DNA of 64,000 bases from Maridesulfovibrio zosterae DSM 11974 (GCF_000425265.1 NZ_AUDC01000010.1:310001-374000); one strand, 5' to 3'; shown: positions 16,630 to 25,527, counted from the stretch's first letter. Notes: generated from the letters alone by a model not told the origin. Translations and numbers: made by a program.

Positions 16630-17895
16630 TTAATCCCAGATTCTTTTATCTTCAATGGGTCTGATCTGCGGAGGCAGAGAGCCTGGAGTCAGCACCTTAA
16701 GCATCGGACGAAGTTTGATTTTCTCACGGAACATGTGCAGCAGCTCTTCTTCACGCTTAAAGTTGGAAACCTCGATATTGAGGATCATTTCATCAATACC
16801 ACCGGGGTTGGTGACTTCAATCTGCCAGCGTTTGACTTCTTCAAAGTGGGCCATAACCTGCTCCACCTGATGAGGATAAACAAACATACCTTTAATACGA
16901 GCAGTAGTGTCTACGCGGCCGACAATGTTGCCGAGGCGTGGAGTAGAACGTCCGCAAGCACATGGTGTGCGGTCGATATAGCTCAGATCACCTGTGGCAA
17001 GTCTGATAAGGGGATATGTTTTGTTGAATGCAGTGATGACGATTTCGCCAACTTCGCCGTCCTTAAGAGGAATACCTGTATCAGGATGACAGATTTCAAC
17101 AAATGCCCGGTTAGTAATATGCAGGCCATTTTTATGATAACATTCGTAACCGATACAGCCGACATCAGCTGTTCCGTAGCCCTGACGCATAATCAGGTCG
17201 AATTTCTTTTCCAACGAGGAACGGACTTTTTCAGAGAATTTTTCTCCGGTAACAAAAGCAACCTCAAGGTAAAGATCTTTACGCAGGTTGAGACCGGCTT
17301 CTTCAGCTTTCTGTGCAAGATGCATAAGATAGCTTGGAGTACCAACATATCCGGTAACTCTCAGCTTCTGCATAATTTCAAGCTGGCTGTTGGTAGAACC
17401 AGGACCAGCAGGAATTACTGCACAGTTCAAGTTGCGAAGCGGTTCTTCAAACATAAGACCGGCTGGAGCCAGATGATAGTTGAAGGTTATCTGAGCTACG
17501 TCACCGGAACGAAAACCGGCAGCGTAAAAACCTTCAGTCCATCCCCAGTAATCATCAGCACGATCTTCAGGATCGAAAATCGGTCCGGGAGAGAGAAAAA
17601 CTCGACGCAATTCGCCAAGGTCTTTAGTAAGCAACCCACCAAGACGCGGTCCCATGGACTGCAAAAAGATAAGCTCTTTCTTTTTTAATATGGGTATATG
17701 TTTGAGATCGGAAAGGTCTTTAAATTTATCAACCTGGAACTGAGCTCTATCGAAGCGTTTTTTTACATCTTCTGAATAACGGTAGGCATATGTCAGAAGT
17801 TCTTTGAGCTGTAACGCACAGTATTGGCGTCTTTCGCCCTCATCAAGAACTTCACGACGACTGAAAATGCCCTCGGTACGATCTTTACGAGTCAT
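16630..17895 (-). CDS. Phenylacetate-CoA ligase (PaaK) family adenylate-forming enzyme
   Basis: 421 residues, typical for PaaK. Motifs include LSPGPIFDPEDRADDYWGW, RQGYGTADVGCIGYEC (the substrate/AMP region), DGEVGEIVITAFNKTYPLIR, and RLATGDLSYIDRTPCACGR, followed by the C-terminal domain with GRVDTTARIKGMFVYP. It would activate an aryl acid such as phenylacetate or indoleacetate to its CoA thioester with ATP. Anaerobes use such enzymes mostly in amino-acid fermentation. It heads a long minus-strand series of unrelated genes. A purine-rich ribosome-binding site precedes the ATG at 17895. The acid used cannot be deduced. Confidence 0.88.
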   Translation of the reverse strand: MTRKDRTEGIFSRREVLDEGERRQYCALQLKELLTYAYRYSEDVKKRFDRAQFQVDKFKDLSDLKHIPILKKKELIFLQSMGPRLGGLLTKDLGELRRVFLSPGPIFDPEDRADDYWGWTEGFYAAGFRSGDVAQITFNYHLAPAGLMFEEPLRNLNCAVIPAGPGSTNSQLEIMQKLRVTGYVGTPSYLMHLAQKAEEAGLNLRKDLYLEVAFVTGEKFSEKVRSSLEKKFDLIMRQGYGTADVGCIGYECYHKNGLHITNRAFVEICHPDTGIPLKDGEVGEIVITAFNKTYPLIRLATGDLSYIDRTPCACGRSTPRLGNIVGRVDTTARIKGMFVYPHQVEQVMAHFEEVKRWQIEVTNPGGIDEMILNIEVSNFKREEELLHMFREKIKLRPMLKVLTPGSLPPQIRPIEDKRIWD

Positions 17896-18119
17896 TTATA
17901 GGTTTCCTCCAAAATTTATTGCCAAGTTAAAAGCGGACTCTTCTCTTAGCTTAAGTAATATATGAAAACAAAACTTATTTGTCAATAATTTTATATTTTA
18001 TCCAATTATTTCGAGATAATATAACAACAAACAAGGCATAGTTCAATTTTTCAAACTATAATTACACTCATGAATTCTAATATTAAAAACAAAAAAAACA
18101 ATCTTTTTCATTTTTTTTG

Positions 18120-18148
18120 TTGACACACATGACCAGTCCAGCTAAACA
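18120..18148 (+). promoter_or_regulatory. Sigma-70-type promoter of tRNA-Lys copy 1
   Basis: TTGACA at 18120-18125, a 17-bp spacer and TAAACA at 18143-18148. The tRNA begins 20 bp further on, as expected. Confidence 0.7.
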
Positions 18149-18167
18149 CAACTTCGTTCACACGGGA

Positions 18168-18243
18168 GGGGCGTTAACTCAGTCGGTAGAGTATCTGCCT
18201 TTTAAGCAGAGAGTCGCTGGTTCGAGCCCAGCACGCCCTACCA
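18168..18243 (+). tRNA. tRNA-Lys (anticodon TTT), copy 1
   Basis: A 76-base cloverleaf. Acceptor arms GGGGCGT/ACGCCCT, D-stem ACTC/GAGT, anticodon stem TCTGC/GCAGA around loop CTTTTAA, T-stem GCTGG/CCAGC with TTCGAGC, discriminator A and an encoded CCA. The anticodon at the loop centre is TTT, so lysine. It is identical to copy 2. Confidence 0.98.
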
Positions 18244-18254
18244 CCGTAGAACAC

Positions 18255-18285
18255 AAAAATTTACCCTTAAGCAGGGTTAATTTTT
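18255..18285 (+). terminator. Terminator of tRNA-Lys copy 1
   Basis: A 13-bp stem with one mismatch (AAAAATTTACCCT against AGGGTTAATTTTT) ends in five T, 12 bases after the tRNA. Confidence 0.75.
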
Positions 18286-18319
18286 ACAATTGGCGGTCAT
18301 CAAGTTTTTAAAAAAAGGA

Positions 18320-18348
18320 TTGACTTGTTCTAACAACTCAGTTATACT
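18320..18348 (+). promoter_or_regulatory. Sigma-70-type promoter of tRNA-Lys copy 2
   Basis: TTGACT at 18320-18325, 17-bp spacer, TATACT at 18343-18348, and the mature 5' end 25 bp downstream. So the second tRNA has its own promoter. Confidence 0.8.
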
Positions 18349-18372
18349 TGGTAGATCAGCTTTTAAATATAT

Positions 18373-18448
18373 GGGGCGTTAACTCAGTCGGTAGAGTATC
18401 TGCCTTTTAAGCAGAGAGTCGCTGGTTCGAGCCCAGCACGCCCTACCA
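18373..18448 (+). tRNA. tRNA-Lys (anticodon TTT), copy 2
   Basis: Base-for-base identical to copy 1 over all 76 positions, while the flanking DNA differs completely. Same cloverleaf, TTT anticodon and encoded CCA. Confidence 0.98.
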
Positions 18449-18457
18449 TTTAGAAAG

Positions 18458-18490
18458 AAAGGCATTCAATCGTAAGATTGAGTGCCTTTT
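18458..18490 (+). terminator. Terminator of tRNA-Lys copy 2
   Basis: AAAGGCATTCAATC pairs with GATTGAGTGCCTTTT around a GTAA loop and ends in four T. Confidence 0.9.
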
Positions 18491-18513
18491 CTTGGTTTAG
18501 ACGCCTTTAAAAA

Positions 18514-18622
18514 ATAAAATAGCCCCCATTGGGTGGACTAGGTAAGATAGCCCCTTCAGGCTCCAACCTTTCACCTGATGGGGAGAGGCATACCATAAGG
18601 TTCCTTATGGGGGCTATTTTAT
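18514..18622. repeat. Nested inverted-repeat element (structured RNA or small mobile repeat)
   Basis: Perfect 16-bp inverted arms ATAAAATAGCCCCCAT (18514-18529) and its complement (18607-18622) enclose 77 bases. Inside lies a 10-bp hairpin with one mismatch (18551-18560 with 18574-18583), and a further perfect 8-bp hairpin CCATAAGG/CCTTATGG (18593-18610) that shares bases with the right outer arm, so the two cannot form together. On the minus strand the outer stem ends in TATTTTATTTTTT and could terminate the chemoreceptor gene. The large organised interior is more than a terminator needs. No coding potential seen. Confidence 0.6.
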
Positions 18623-18637
18623 AATATAAAATCCAGT

Positions 18638-20590
18638 TTAAAAACGATCAAAACCATCCTCATCGTTTTCACACTGAGATCGTCCTGAAGACAGCATTCT
18701 CTGCTGCATATTTTCCGTTCTAAAAAAACTCATCGCCTGCTGCAACAACTGCCCTTGACGAGAAAGCTCTTCTGATGTTGATGCCATCTCTTCTGAAGCA
18801 GAAGCATTCTGCTGAATAACACTATCAAGCTGCTGAATGGCCTTATTAATTTGCATTACACCAGTATTCTGCTCGTTACTTGCTGCCGCAATCTCCTGAA
18901 CAAGCTCTGTTGTCCTGCGAATACTTGGTACCAACTCCTCAAGCATTCCTCCGGCCTTTTCTGCTACAGCAACAGAAGAAGAGGATAAATCACTTATTTC
19001 AGCAGCGGCCACCCCGCTTCGTTCTGCCAATTTACGAACCTCAGCAGCAACTACAGCGAAACCTTTACCATGTTCGCCTGCACGAGCAGCTTCAATCGCA
19101 GCGTTAAGAGCAAGCAGGTTTGTTTGCCGGGCAATATCCTCAATAATCATAATTTTCTCAGCAATACTCTTCATCGCCAGTACTGCTTCACCAACAGCCT
19201 GAGCACTCTGCCCAGCCTGTTCCTGAGATTTTTCTGCAACACCTTCGGTCTGTATGGCGTTGTCAGCATTCTGCCTGATATTAGAAGCCATTTCTTCCAT
19301 TGAAGATGAAACTTCCTCAATAGATGCAGCCTGTTCGGTTGCCCCCTGTGACAAGCTTTCAGCAGATGCGGAAAGCTCTTCACTACCGCTGGCAACACTA
19401 TCAGAAGCATTATTAACATCTGTCACAACACTACGCAGATTACTGACCATATTCCGCATTCCGTCAGCAAGCCTACCAAGCTCATCTTTACGTCTTAGAT
19501 CAACGTCTGCGCACAGATTACCACCACTAACCTGCGCCACAAATTCAAGCCCCTTCTTAAGAGGGCCAAGAATACCGCCAGCTATAACCCATGCCATAAT
19601 TATTCCAGCCAGAACAGCTACAAGACTAACAATGATTATGACTTTTCTGGTACTATCAGCTTCATGTAACATCTCTTCATCTTTCATAATATTATCCGCA
19701 ACAGTAGTGCGGACTTGTGTAAGAATAGACTGAATTTTTTTCAAAGCTGGTAAAGTGACAGAGGCATATATATCAGATGCAGTTGCAAGTTTTTCTAATT
19801 TTTCTTTATGCCAGTTAATCAACCCGTCAATTCTGCTTAGTGTTTCCAATGCATTCTTTTCAACGTGCTCAGAAAAATATTTCTGAGCCCCTGCATGATC
19901 TCCATTAGCGAGATATTTATCAAGAACTGCAACGGCTTCATGCAGTTTCATGTGCGGCTCAAAAACTTTCTCTAATAAACCTTTAAATTCAGAATTTTCT
20001 CGTGCGATATCCTGAACTTCAGAAGAATAAAGCCACTTGCCAAGTCCGCATTTATGAGGATTGCCCTGCACAGTCAGTTTATTAGTTTGAGGATCCATCA
20101 GCTGCTTCAAGACCGCTATCATCCAGTTAAGGTGATCCAATTTCTTTTCACGCAGAAAATTACCAAGCTCAGGATCTACCGGCTCATATTTTTCCGCAAT
20201 TTCAATTGCTGACTTATGAAGTTTAATATGAGGCTCTTCAATCTGTGCCAGAAGAGGTTTTATTTCAGGAACCAGTTTTTCAGCTTCCTTACGTGCATCA
20301 CTATAATACCATTTACCAAACCCACATTTATGAGCGTCTGTCTGAACATCGAGCGTATTGACATCCTTATCAGTCAAAAGTGTATTGACTTTATTAACCC
20401 AATTCAGGTGATCTACAATTTTTTGTACAAAATCAGCACGAAGTCTATTACCTTCAATCACCTCTTCGGCATTTCCTACAATTTGCCCAATCCCCAAGAT
20501 AGACCACCCCCCCAACAGCATCAGTAATACCAACACAGAACCAAATCCGATTACAAACTTATTAGCCAATCTTATATCTTTCCAGTTCAT
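18638..20590 (-). CDS. Methyl-accepting chemotaxis protein with two extracytoplasmic CZB domains
   Basis: 650 residues. TM1 is at about 12-36 and TM2 at about 318-342. Between them are two tandem zinc-binding CZB domains, each with the motif H-x-x-W, C-G-x-G-x-W and H-x-x-x-H: His61, Cys89, His121, His125 in the first and His153, Cys181, His213, His217 in the second. A HAMP domain follows TM2, then the cytoplasmic signalling hairpin with the standard tip ([20 protein letters not shown], followed by [12 protein letters not shown]). No CheR-binding pentapeptide ends the chain. CZB domains usually sense zinc or hypochlorous acid in the cytoplasm; here topology puts them outside. Monocistronic by context. 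Confidence 0.95.
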   Translation of the reverse strand: MNWKDIRLANKFVIGFGSVLVLLMLLGGWSILGIGQIVGNAEEVIEGNRLRADFVQKIVDHLNWVNKVNTLLTDKDVNTLDVQTDAHKCGFGKWYYSDARKEAEKLVPEIKPLLAQIEEPHIKLHKSAIEIAEKYEPVDPELGNFLREKKLDHLNWMIAVLKQLMDPQTNKLTVQGNPHKCGLGKWLYSSEVQDIARENSEFKGLLEKVFEPHMKLHEAVAVLDKYLANGDHAGAQKYFSEHVEKNALETLSRIDGLINWHKEKLEKLATASDIYASVTLPALKKIQSILTQVRTTVADNIMKDEEMLHEADSTRKVIIIVSLVAVLAGIIMAWVIAGGILGPLKKGLEFVAQVSGGNLCADVDLRRKDELGRLADGMRNMVSNLRSVVTDVNNASDSVASGSEELSASAESLSQGATEQAASIEEVSSSMEEMASNIRQNADNAIQTEGVAEKSQEQAGQSAQAVGEAVLAMKSIAEKIMIIEDIARQTNLLALNAAIEAARAGEHGKGFAVVAAEVRKLAERSGVAAAEISDLSSSSVAVAEKAGGMLEELVPSIRRTTELVQEIAAASNEQNTGVMQINKAIQQLDSVIQQNASASEEMASTSEELSRQGQLLQQAMSFFRTENMQQRMLSSGRSQCENDEDGFDRF

Positions 20591-20742
20591 CTCGCCCCCT
20601 TAAATTCCAAAAATAAATATTTACCACAACTAATAATAGATTATTACCTAATTTTTTATTTTATAAAACAAAAAATAATAATAATTTAACACAACATAAT
20701 ATTATCTGCAATATAATATCACCACACATTAAAATAACCTTC

Positions 20743-20781
20743 TTGACTAGATCTACTAACAGTTATACTGGTAGGACCAGT
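20743..20781 (+). promoter_or_regulatory. Promoter and FadR-type operator of the fadR-like/glycerate kinase operon
   Basis: TTGACT at 20743-20748 and TATACT at 20764-20769 form a promoter with a short 15-bp spacer. A perfect dyad ACTGGTAGGACCAGT (20767-20781) overlaps the -10 element. It fits the TNGTNNNACNA pattern bound by FadR-subfamily GntR regulators, so the product of the next gene probably represses its own operon. Confidence 0.65.
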
Positions 20782-20841
20782 AGACATTTGGTTTAAGTGT
20801 TAAAAAGAAAAAATATCTGCAAAAAAACAGCTAGAAAGATT

Positions 20842-21561
20842 ATGTTTAAGCCTATTAAAAAAGTACGGGTCTCTGAAACAGCAGCAAAGCAACTTGAAGA
20901 GCTGATTCAGAACAAAACCTTTACAGAAGGAGAACCCCTCCCTTCCGAACGACATCTCATGAAAGAGCTGCAGGTCGGGCGTGGTTCTATCCGAGAGGCT
21001 TTACGTATACTTGAGATCAAAGGCTTCATTGAAACACAGCCGGGAATCGGAGCTTTTGTAAAAAGCTACGAGGGAGATATTTTCAGCCCGCTTTCTACAT
21101 GGCTGAAAGATAACAATGAGGCTTTGAGCCATTTTTTTGAAGTGCGAGCACTGCTTGAACCCAGTACAGCCCGCATGGCTGCGGAGCGTATTTCAGCAGA
21201 AGATTTTGAAGCTCTTCAACGAAACACTGATGAGTTTGCAGCAAGAATTGAAGAAGATGATCTGCCAAGAGCAATTTTAGTGGACGCAGAATTTCACCGT
21301 CTACTGGGAAAGGCAACAGGAAACAAAGTCCTTTCATCTATTATGGAAGCTTTATACAAAACTATGATTGAAGGATGGAAGGCTCCACTTAAAATACCGG
21401 GACAACCACGTAAAAGCCTGCGTGAGCATATTGAAATACTGGCTGCGATCAAAGATAAAGACGGCGAAAAGGCAGCAAATCTTATGAACGCCCACCTTCA
21501 GGAAGCTCTAGAGGGACTGGGTAATGCCGGTCTTAAGGGAAGTAAGCATGTTGATGACTAA
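20842..21561 (+). CDS. FadR-subfamily GntR transcriptional regulator
   Basis: 239 residues from the ATG at 20842; a GTG at 20797 would add 15 basic residues. N-terminal winged helix (about 5-70) with EPLPSERHLMKELQVGRGSIREALRILE, split by the usual GntR landmarks, then GFIETQPGIGAFV. The C-terminal FCD domain (about 90-225) has the metal/ligand residues of this class in DAEFHRLL and REHIEIL. It probably senses an organic acid such as glycerate, glycolate or lactate and controls the glycerate kinase gene whose start overlaps its end by 14 bp. A fitting operator overlaps its promoter. The effector is inferred from the neighbour. Confidence 0.9.
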   Translation: MFKPIKKVRVSETAAKQLEELIQNKTFTEGEPLPSERHLMKELQVGRGSIREALRILEIKGFIETQPGIGAFVKSYEGDIFSPLSTWLKDNNEALSHFFEVRALLEPSTARMAAERISAEDFEALQRNTDEFAARIEEDDLPRAILVDAEFHRLLGKATGNKVLSSIMEALYKTMIEGWKAPLKIPGQPRKSLREHIEILAAIKDKDGEKAANLMNAHLQEALEGLGNAGLKGSKHVDD

Positions 21562-22924
21562 AGAACAGGAACATCTCAAACAAATTTTTGCACAAGCCCT
21601 TGAAAGTGTTGATCCATACAAAATCATCACCAACAGGATGTCACTTGTAAATGAAGTTCTGACGGTTGTCATGGATGGTGATAATATTGTTGTCGACCTT
21701 AAAGAGTTTGAACGCATTGTTGTCATAGGAGCAGGCAAAGCCACTGCCAAAATGGCACTTGCTGTAGAACATATTTTAGGTGATCGAATTGAATCAGGAC
21801 TTATCTCTGTCAAATATGGACATACAGAAAATCTTCTGCACATAAAGACTATTGAAGCAGCCCATCCTGTTCCTGATAAAAACGGAGTCAAAGCAGCTAG
21901 AAAAATAGAAGAACTGGCATGCTCTGCTACAGACAAAACTCTTGTAATCAACTTGATTTCGGGAGGAGGCTCGGCTCTGCTACCATGCCCCATGCATGCT
22001 GAAGTTGACGGCGAAAAGATTGAAGTCACACTTGAAGACAAGCAAAATATGACAAAAGCTCTATTGGCTTGCGGTGCAGATATCAGCGAAATAAATTGTA
22101 TCCGTAAACATCTTTCCAATCTGAAAGGTGGAAGACTGCTGCGCTGTTTACGGCCGGCTCGCAGTCTGAACCTGATTCTTTCAGATGTTGTTGGCGACAA
22201 CCTTGATACCATCGCATCAGGCATGACCAGCTTTGACCGCAGCACATATTGTGACGCAGTTTCAATCATAGACCATTACGAAATAAGAAATAAAGTTCCG
22301 GCCCATGTTATTAAAGCTCTTGAACTTGGCAATAAAGGCAAGTTGATGGAGACCCTCAAGATTGATGAATTCAAAGAAATCCGGGCAGATAATATTTTGA
22401 TAGGAACAAACAGAGTTGCACTGCTTGGAGCCCGTAATAAAGCAGAAGAACTCGGATACAATGTCCAAATACTTACTTCCCGTTTGCAAGGTGAAGCTTC
22501 TAATGCCGCCGATATGCTATGGGCAATTGCTCAGGATGAAAGAGAATGGGAACTGCTGGAGAAAAAGCCTGCCTGCATTATTGTCGGAGGCGAAACAGTT
22601 GTAACGCTCAAAGGCAATGGTAAAGGTGGCCGCAATCAGGAAATGGCTCTTAATTTTTTAATGAGGCTCAGTCAGGATACATTGGATGGAAAAGGCATAC
22701 ACTTACTGGCAGCATCAACTGACGGGAATGATGGTCCAACTGACGCCGCCGGAGGATTTTCGGACGCAGCTGTCTTAAAAAAAACCCGTGAAATGGGACT
22801 TTCTATAACTGACTACTTAAAAGACAACGACTCCTACCACTTCCTTCAAAAGGTAGGAGCCTTGCATAAAACAGGCCCCACAAACACTAATGTCTGCGAC
22901 ATCCAATTGCTGATAATTAAATAG
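21548..22924 (+). CDS. Glycerate 2-kinase (GckA/TtuD, MOFRL family)
   Basis: 458 residues from the ATG at 21548, which has AAGGGA upstream; the in-frame ATG at 21524 is less likely. Landmarks of the MOFRL/glycerate kinase type 2 family: VVIGAGKATAKMA, NLISGGGSALLPCP, an RKHLSNLKGGRLLR Lys region, LILSDVVGDNLDTIASGMT, and C-terminal GKGGRNQEMAL followed by STDGNDGPTDAAGG. It phosphorylates D-glycerate, normally to 2-phosphoglycerate, feeding serine, glycerate or tartrate breakdown into glycolysis. Co-transcribed with the preceding regulator and closed by the terminator at 22944-22995. Confidence 0.93.
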   Translation: MLMTKEQEHLKQIFAQALESVDPYKIITNRMSLVNEVLTVVMDGDNIVVDLKEFERIVVIGAGKATAKMALAVEHILGDRIESGLISVKYGHTENLLHIKTIEAAHPVPDKNGVKAARKIEELACSATDKTLVINLISGGGSALLPCPMHAEVDGEKIEVTLEDKQNMTKALLACGADISEINCIRKHLSNLKGGRLLRCLRPARSLNLILSDVVGDNLDTIASGMTSFDRSTYCDAVSIIDHYEIRNKVPAHVIKALELGNKGKLMETLKIDEFKEIRADNILIGTNRVALLGARNKAEELGYNVQILTSRLQGEASNAADMLWAIAQDEREWELLEKKPACIIVGGETVVTLKGNGKGGRNQEMALNFLMRLSQDTLDGKGIHLLAASTDGNDGPTDAAGGFSDAAVLKKTREMGLSITDYLKDNDSYHFLQKVGALHKTGPTNTNVCDIQLLIIK

Positions 22925-22943
22925 TGTCAGTGGGTTTTCGCTG

Positions 22944-22995
22944 AAAAAGAGACCACTGCAGGTCTTCCACTTCCCCAAGTAGTGGTCTCCTTTTC
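22944..22995 (+). terminator. Rho-independent terminator of the glycerate kinase operon
   Basis: GAGACCACT (22949-22957) pairs with AGTGGTCTC (22981-22989), followed by CTTTTC. An A-run precedes it. Confidence 0.85.
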
Positions 22996-23118
22996 AACTT
23001 TGGAGCAAGTCTTCCACTTATATCTGTTAACTCCCAAGTGCAACCTATTCTATCAATTATAATCAGCGCTCACTTCTTGTAATAAATTGCTATGAAGTTT
23101 TCAAATTACTTATTAAAA

Positions 23119-23158
23119 AAACAGGGATGCAATTCTAAATACTGCATCCCTGTTTTCG
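23119..23158. terminator. Second terminator-like hairpin
   Basis: ACAGGGATGCA (23121-23131) pairs with TGCATCCCTGT (23143-23153), flanked by seven A on the left and TTTT on the right, so it can act in both directions. Confidence 0.75.
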
Positions 23159-23370
23159 TATAATTATATTCGACTTCAGTTACTTAAGCATCAAATATAA
23201 ACAGTCCATCGTTATTAACTACAATAGACTGCGAAGATTTTTACATAACCAATAAATCCATAAATACTTTTATATACTTCCCTGTGAGGCGATTAAATTT
23301 TTATCGCTACCTTTAAAACAGTAGTTTCATAACAACTGCTAAATATCTTTAAAGCATTACGAGCATCATT

Positions 23371-24171
23371 TTATTGTTCCGGTTCATAGAAACATTCAGG
23401 CTTTAACGATTTACTTCTCTGCGTTGAAACGGCTGATGGAATATGCTTCCACGCATGCAATGGATTCAAAGGGACACGATTACGAAAATCTACTCTGCAG
23501 CCTGTAAACGCGCCAAAATAAGGAGGATAAATCAAACCGTTAGCCTGCTTCCATGGTGTAACTCTTTTCCAGCTCCACATAGGCCCCGGGAGAACTGATC
23601 TTGTCATTACAGGACTGTATCCTGAAGCTTTTTTGACCTGTCTACGCATTTCAGAAGGTGAAAACCAGGTAGCATTACGCAAGGTACTTGGAGAGGCCCA
23701 TGGCCACATTCTGCCATGTGTAAAAAAATATATGGAATGCCTGTTAAGAAAACCTATCAACACTCCTCCTGCAGAAACTCTTGCTGCTTCACTTAACATT
23801 GCCGCTGGGTCTGAGCAAAACTCAAGCACGGTCCAAAGTACTGTAAAATCGAACTCATTATCATCAAAAGGAAGAACTTCGCCGTTACATAAATATAGTG
23901 AGGCTTTTTTTTCAAGTCGCTTATGTGCAGCATCAAGCATTACCGGAGAATGATCCACTCCAGTCACATCAAATCCACATCCATAAAGATGCTCGAGAAA
24001 CAGACCTGTTCCACACCCCACTTCAAGTAACTTCCGTTTTCGGCGCGGCCAACCCGAAATAAGATGATCCATAAGCTTTACTTCCTGCTCCAAAGCAAAG
24101 CTTCCAGCAGGAGTCTTAAACCATCCTTCAAATTTCTCAGCATCGAATCCGTCCCAGACCATATCTATCAC
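23371..24171 (-). CDS. Class I SAM-dependent methyltransferase
   Basis: 266 residues of the Methyltransf_11/UbiE-like class. Motif I LLEVGCGTGLFLEHLYGCG is at about residues 47-65, followed by the acidic VTGVDHSPVMLDAA and FDDNEFDFTVLWTVLEF (motifs II-III). The C-terminal third is rich in Trp and Pro and unlike any domain I recognise. The substrate is unknown. It starts with an ATG at 24171. It is flanked by long non-coding stretches and appears to be transcribed alone, because rlmN upstream ends at its own terminator. Confidence 0.8.
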   Translation of the reverse strand: MIDMVWDGFDAEKFEGWFKTPAGSFALEQEVKLMDHLISGWPRRKRKLLEVGCGTGLFLEHLYGCGFDVTGVDHSPVMLDAAHKRLEKKASLYLCNGEVLPFDDNEFDFTVLWTVLEFCSDPAAMLSEAARVSAGGVLIGFLNRHSIYFFTHGRMWPWASPSTLRNATWFSPSEMRRQVKKASGYSPVMTRSVLPGPMWSWKRVTPWKQANGLIYPPYFGAFTGCRVDFRNRVPLNPLHAWKHIPSAVSTQRSKSLKPECFYEPEQ

Positions 24172-24495
24172 CTTCAGCGCATTAAGCGCAGCTAAGTTAC
24201 ATCTCCATATGGTACAAAGTAATCAGCCTTAAGCAAACGGTCAAACCTTATTGTCTTACTACACAAAGCAATTTTTCAACGAAGAATTTAGGTTAAAAAC
24301 CCTCCCATTGCTGAAAAAATTATAGAACTCAAACCTTTTCATATATTCTAACCTGAATTATGAGAAATCAATAAAGTATACAAAATAATACAGCAGACAT
24401 TGAAATCTTATTTCAATGTCTGCTGTATTTAATCTTTCTGACAATAATTAAGGCCGGTTAGTAAAAGAAATAAAATTTCTTAGCGGATCGTTCTG
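24172..24495. other. 324-bp intergenic region
   Basis: Holds the rlmN terminator (24388-24428) and, beyond it, the promoter region of the methyltransferase on the minus strand. A small GCGC-ATTAA-GCGC hairpin lies at about 24178-24190, just before the methyltransferase start. No gene supported. Confidence 0.5.
24388..24428 (-). terminator. Terminator of rlmN
   Basis: A perfect 16-bp stem (CAGCAGACATTGAAAT and its complement, loop of 3) with TATTATTTTG following on the minus strand. Confidence 0.9.
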
Positions 24496-25527
24496 CTAAA
24501 TCTGGTCAGCTTTCAATTGCCCGCAAGCAGCCTTAATATCCTGCCCCATAGACCTTCGGATAGTGGCAGTAATCTTTTTATCCCAAAGATATTTTTCAAA
24601 AGCCAAAACCTGATCTCTTGAAGGAGCTTTATAAAGCGGCTTATCGCCCGGGTTATAAGCTATAAGATTTACCTTACACTTACGATGGCCAAGAAGTTTT
24701 ACAAGTTGCTTAGCATGCTCAATCGAATCGTTCACACCACCAAGAAGTAAATATTCATAAGTAACCCGTTCGCGCGGCTTGAGCGGAAATTTATCCATGG
24801 CTGCGAGTAGATCATTTATATGTGTCTTAGCTGCTTTGGGCATTATCATTTCACGCAACTCCTGAGTGGGAGCATGTAAAGAAATCGCCGGTAAGGTTAA
24901 ACCTGATTCACCTAGAATTTCAAGCTGCTTAACAAATCCTACAGAGGAAACTGTAATACGGCGTGGAACAAAACTTAGCCCGTCAGGATTATTAAGAGTC
25001 TTAAGTGATTTTATCAGGTTATCCAGATTGAGGAGAGGCTCACCCATACCCATGAAAACCAGATTCTTGAGAGGGTTTAAATTTTGCTCTTCCAAATAGT
25101 TACGACCAGCAAGCACCTGACCTAAGATTTCGGACATACTCATGTTCCGTTCAAAACCCATAAGACCGGTATTGCAAAATGTGCATGCCATGGCACAACC
25201 GACCTGAGTGGACAGACACTGTGTATACCGCCCTTCCATTGGAATCAGCACTGTTTCTACCAGAGCTCCGTCTGCAAGGCGCAGCAAAAGTTTAATTGTC
25301 CCATCTTCACTTGTCTGGACAACATCTACCTGAGGATGATTCAGGACAGCCTTTTTTTTAAGATCTTCACGCAGGTTTTTAGCAAGGTTGGTCATGGAAT
25401 CAAAATCACCTGCCCCCTTCTGCCAGAGCCATTGCCAGATCTGGTCAGTCCTGAACCGTGGGGCTTTAAGCTCCTGAGTAACAAAACTTTCAAGCTCACT
25501 ATAATCCAGATTCAATATATCAATCAT
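24496..25527 (-). CDS. rlmN: 23S rRNA A2503 / tRNA A37 C2-methyltransferase
   Basis: 343 residues, normal for RlmN. The radical-SAM cluster motif CAMACTFCNTG (Cys at positions spaced CxxxCxxC) lies at about 112-122, after QCLSTQVG. Further landmarks are GMGEPLLNLDN, SLHAPTQELREMIMP, and a C-terminal ACGQL whose Cys forms the methyl-transfer intermediate. It methylates C2 of A2503 in 23S rRNA and A37 in certain tRNAs. Its ATG follows directly on the stop codon of the GT39 gene upstream (0-bp gap), so the two are co-translated. Complete, with its own terminator. Confidence 0.96.
   Translation of the reverse strand: MIDILNLDYSELESFVTQELKAPRFRTDQIWQWLWQKGAGDFDSMTNLAKNLREDLKKKAVLNHPQVDVVQTSEDGTIKLLLRLADGALVETVLIPMEGRYTQCLSTQVGCAMACTFCNTGLMGFERNMSMSEILGQVLAGRNYLEEQNLNPLKNLVFMGMGEPLLNLDNLIKSLKTLNNPDGLSFVPRRITVSSVGFVKQLEILGESGLTLPAISLHAPTQELREMIMPKAAKTHINDLLAAMDKFPLKPRERVTYEYLLLGGVNDSIEHAKQLVKLLGHRKCKVNLIAYNPGDKPLYKAPSRDQVLAFEKYLWDKKITATIRRSMGQDIKAACGQLKADQI

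Larger units (their letters stand above)
22925..23370. other. 446-bp intergenic region with two hairpins
   Basis: Contains the glycerate kinase terminator (22944-22995), a second independent terminator-like hairpin (23119-23158), and a weak GGCGAT/ATCGCT hairpin near 23284-23310 that could serve the minus-strand methyltransferase. The rest is AT-rich with no supported gene. Confidence 0.6.

Noticed and set aside
16465-17688. 407-codon open frame on the plus strand
   Set aside because: It lies fully antisense to the paaK-like and ChaN-like genes, has no family resemblance, and reads as a low-quality mirror of strongly coding sequence.
18117-18311. 64-codon open frame on the plus strand
   Set aside because: It covers the first tRNA-Lys gene and its promoter; not a protein gene.
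21508-22269. 253-codon open frame on the minus strand
   Set aside because: Antisense to glycerate 2-kinase; Ser/Arg-rich composition typical of a reverse-strand shadow.
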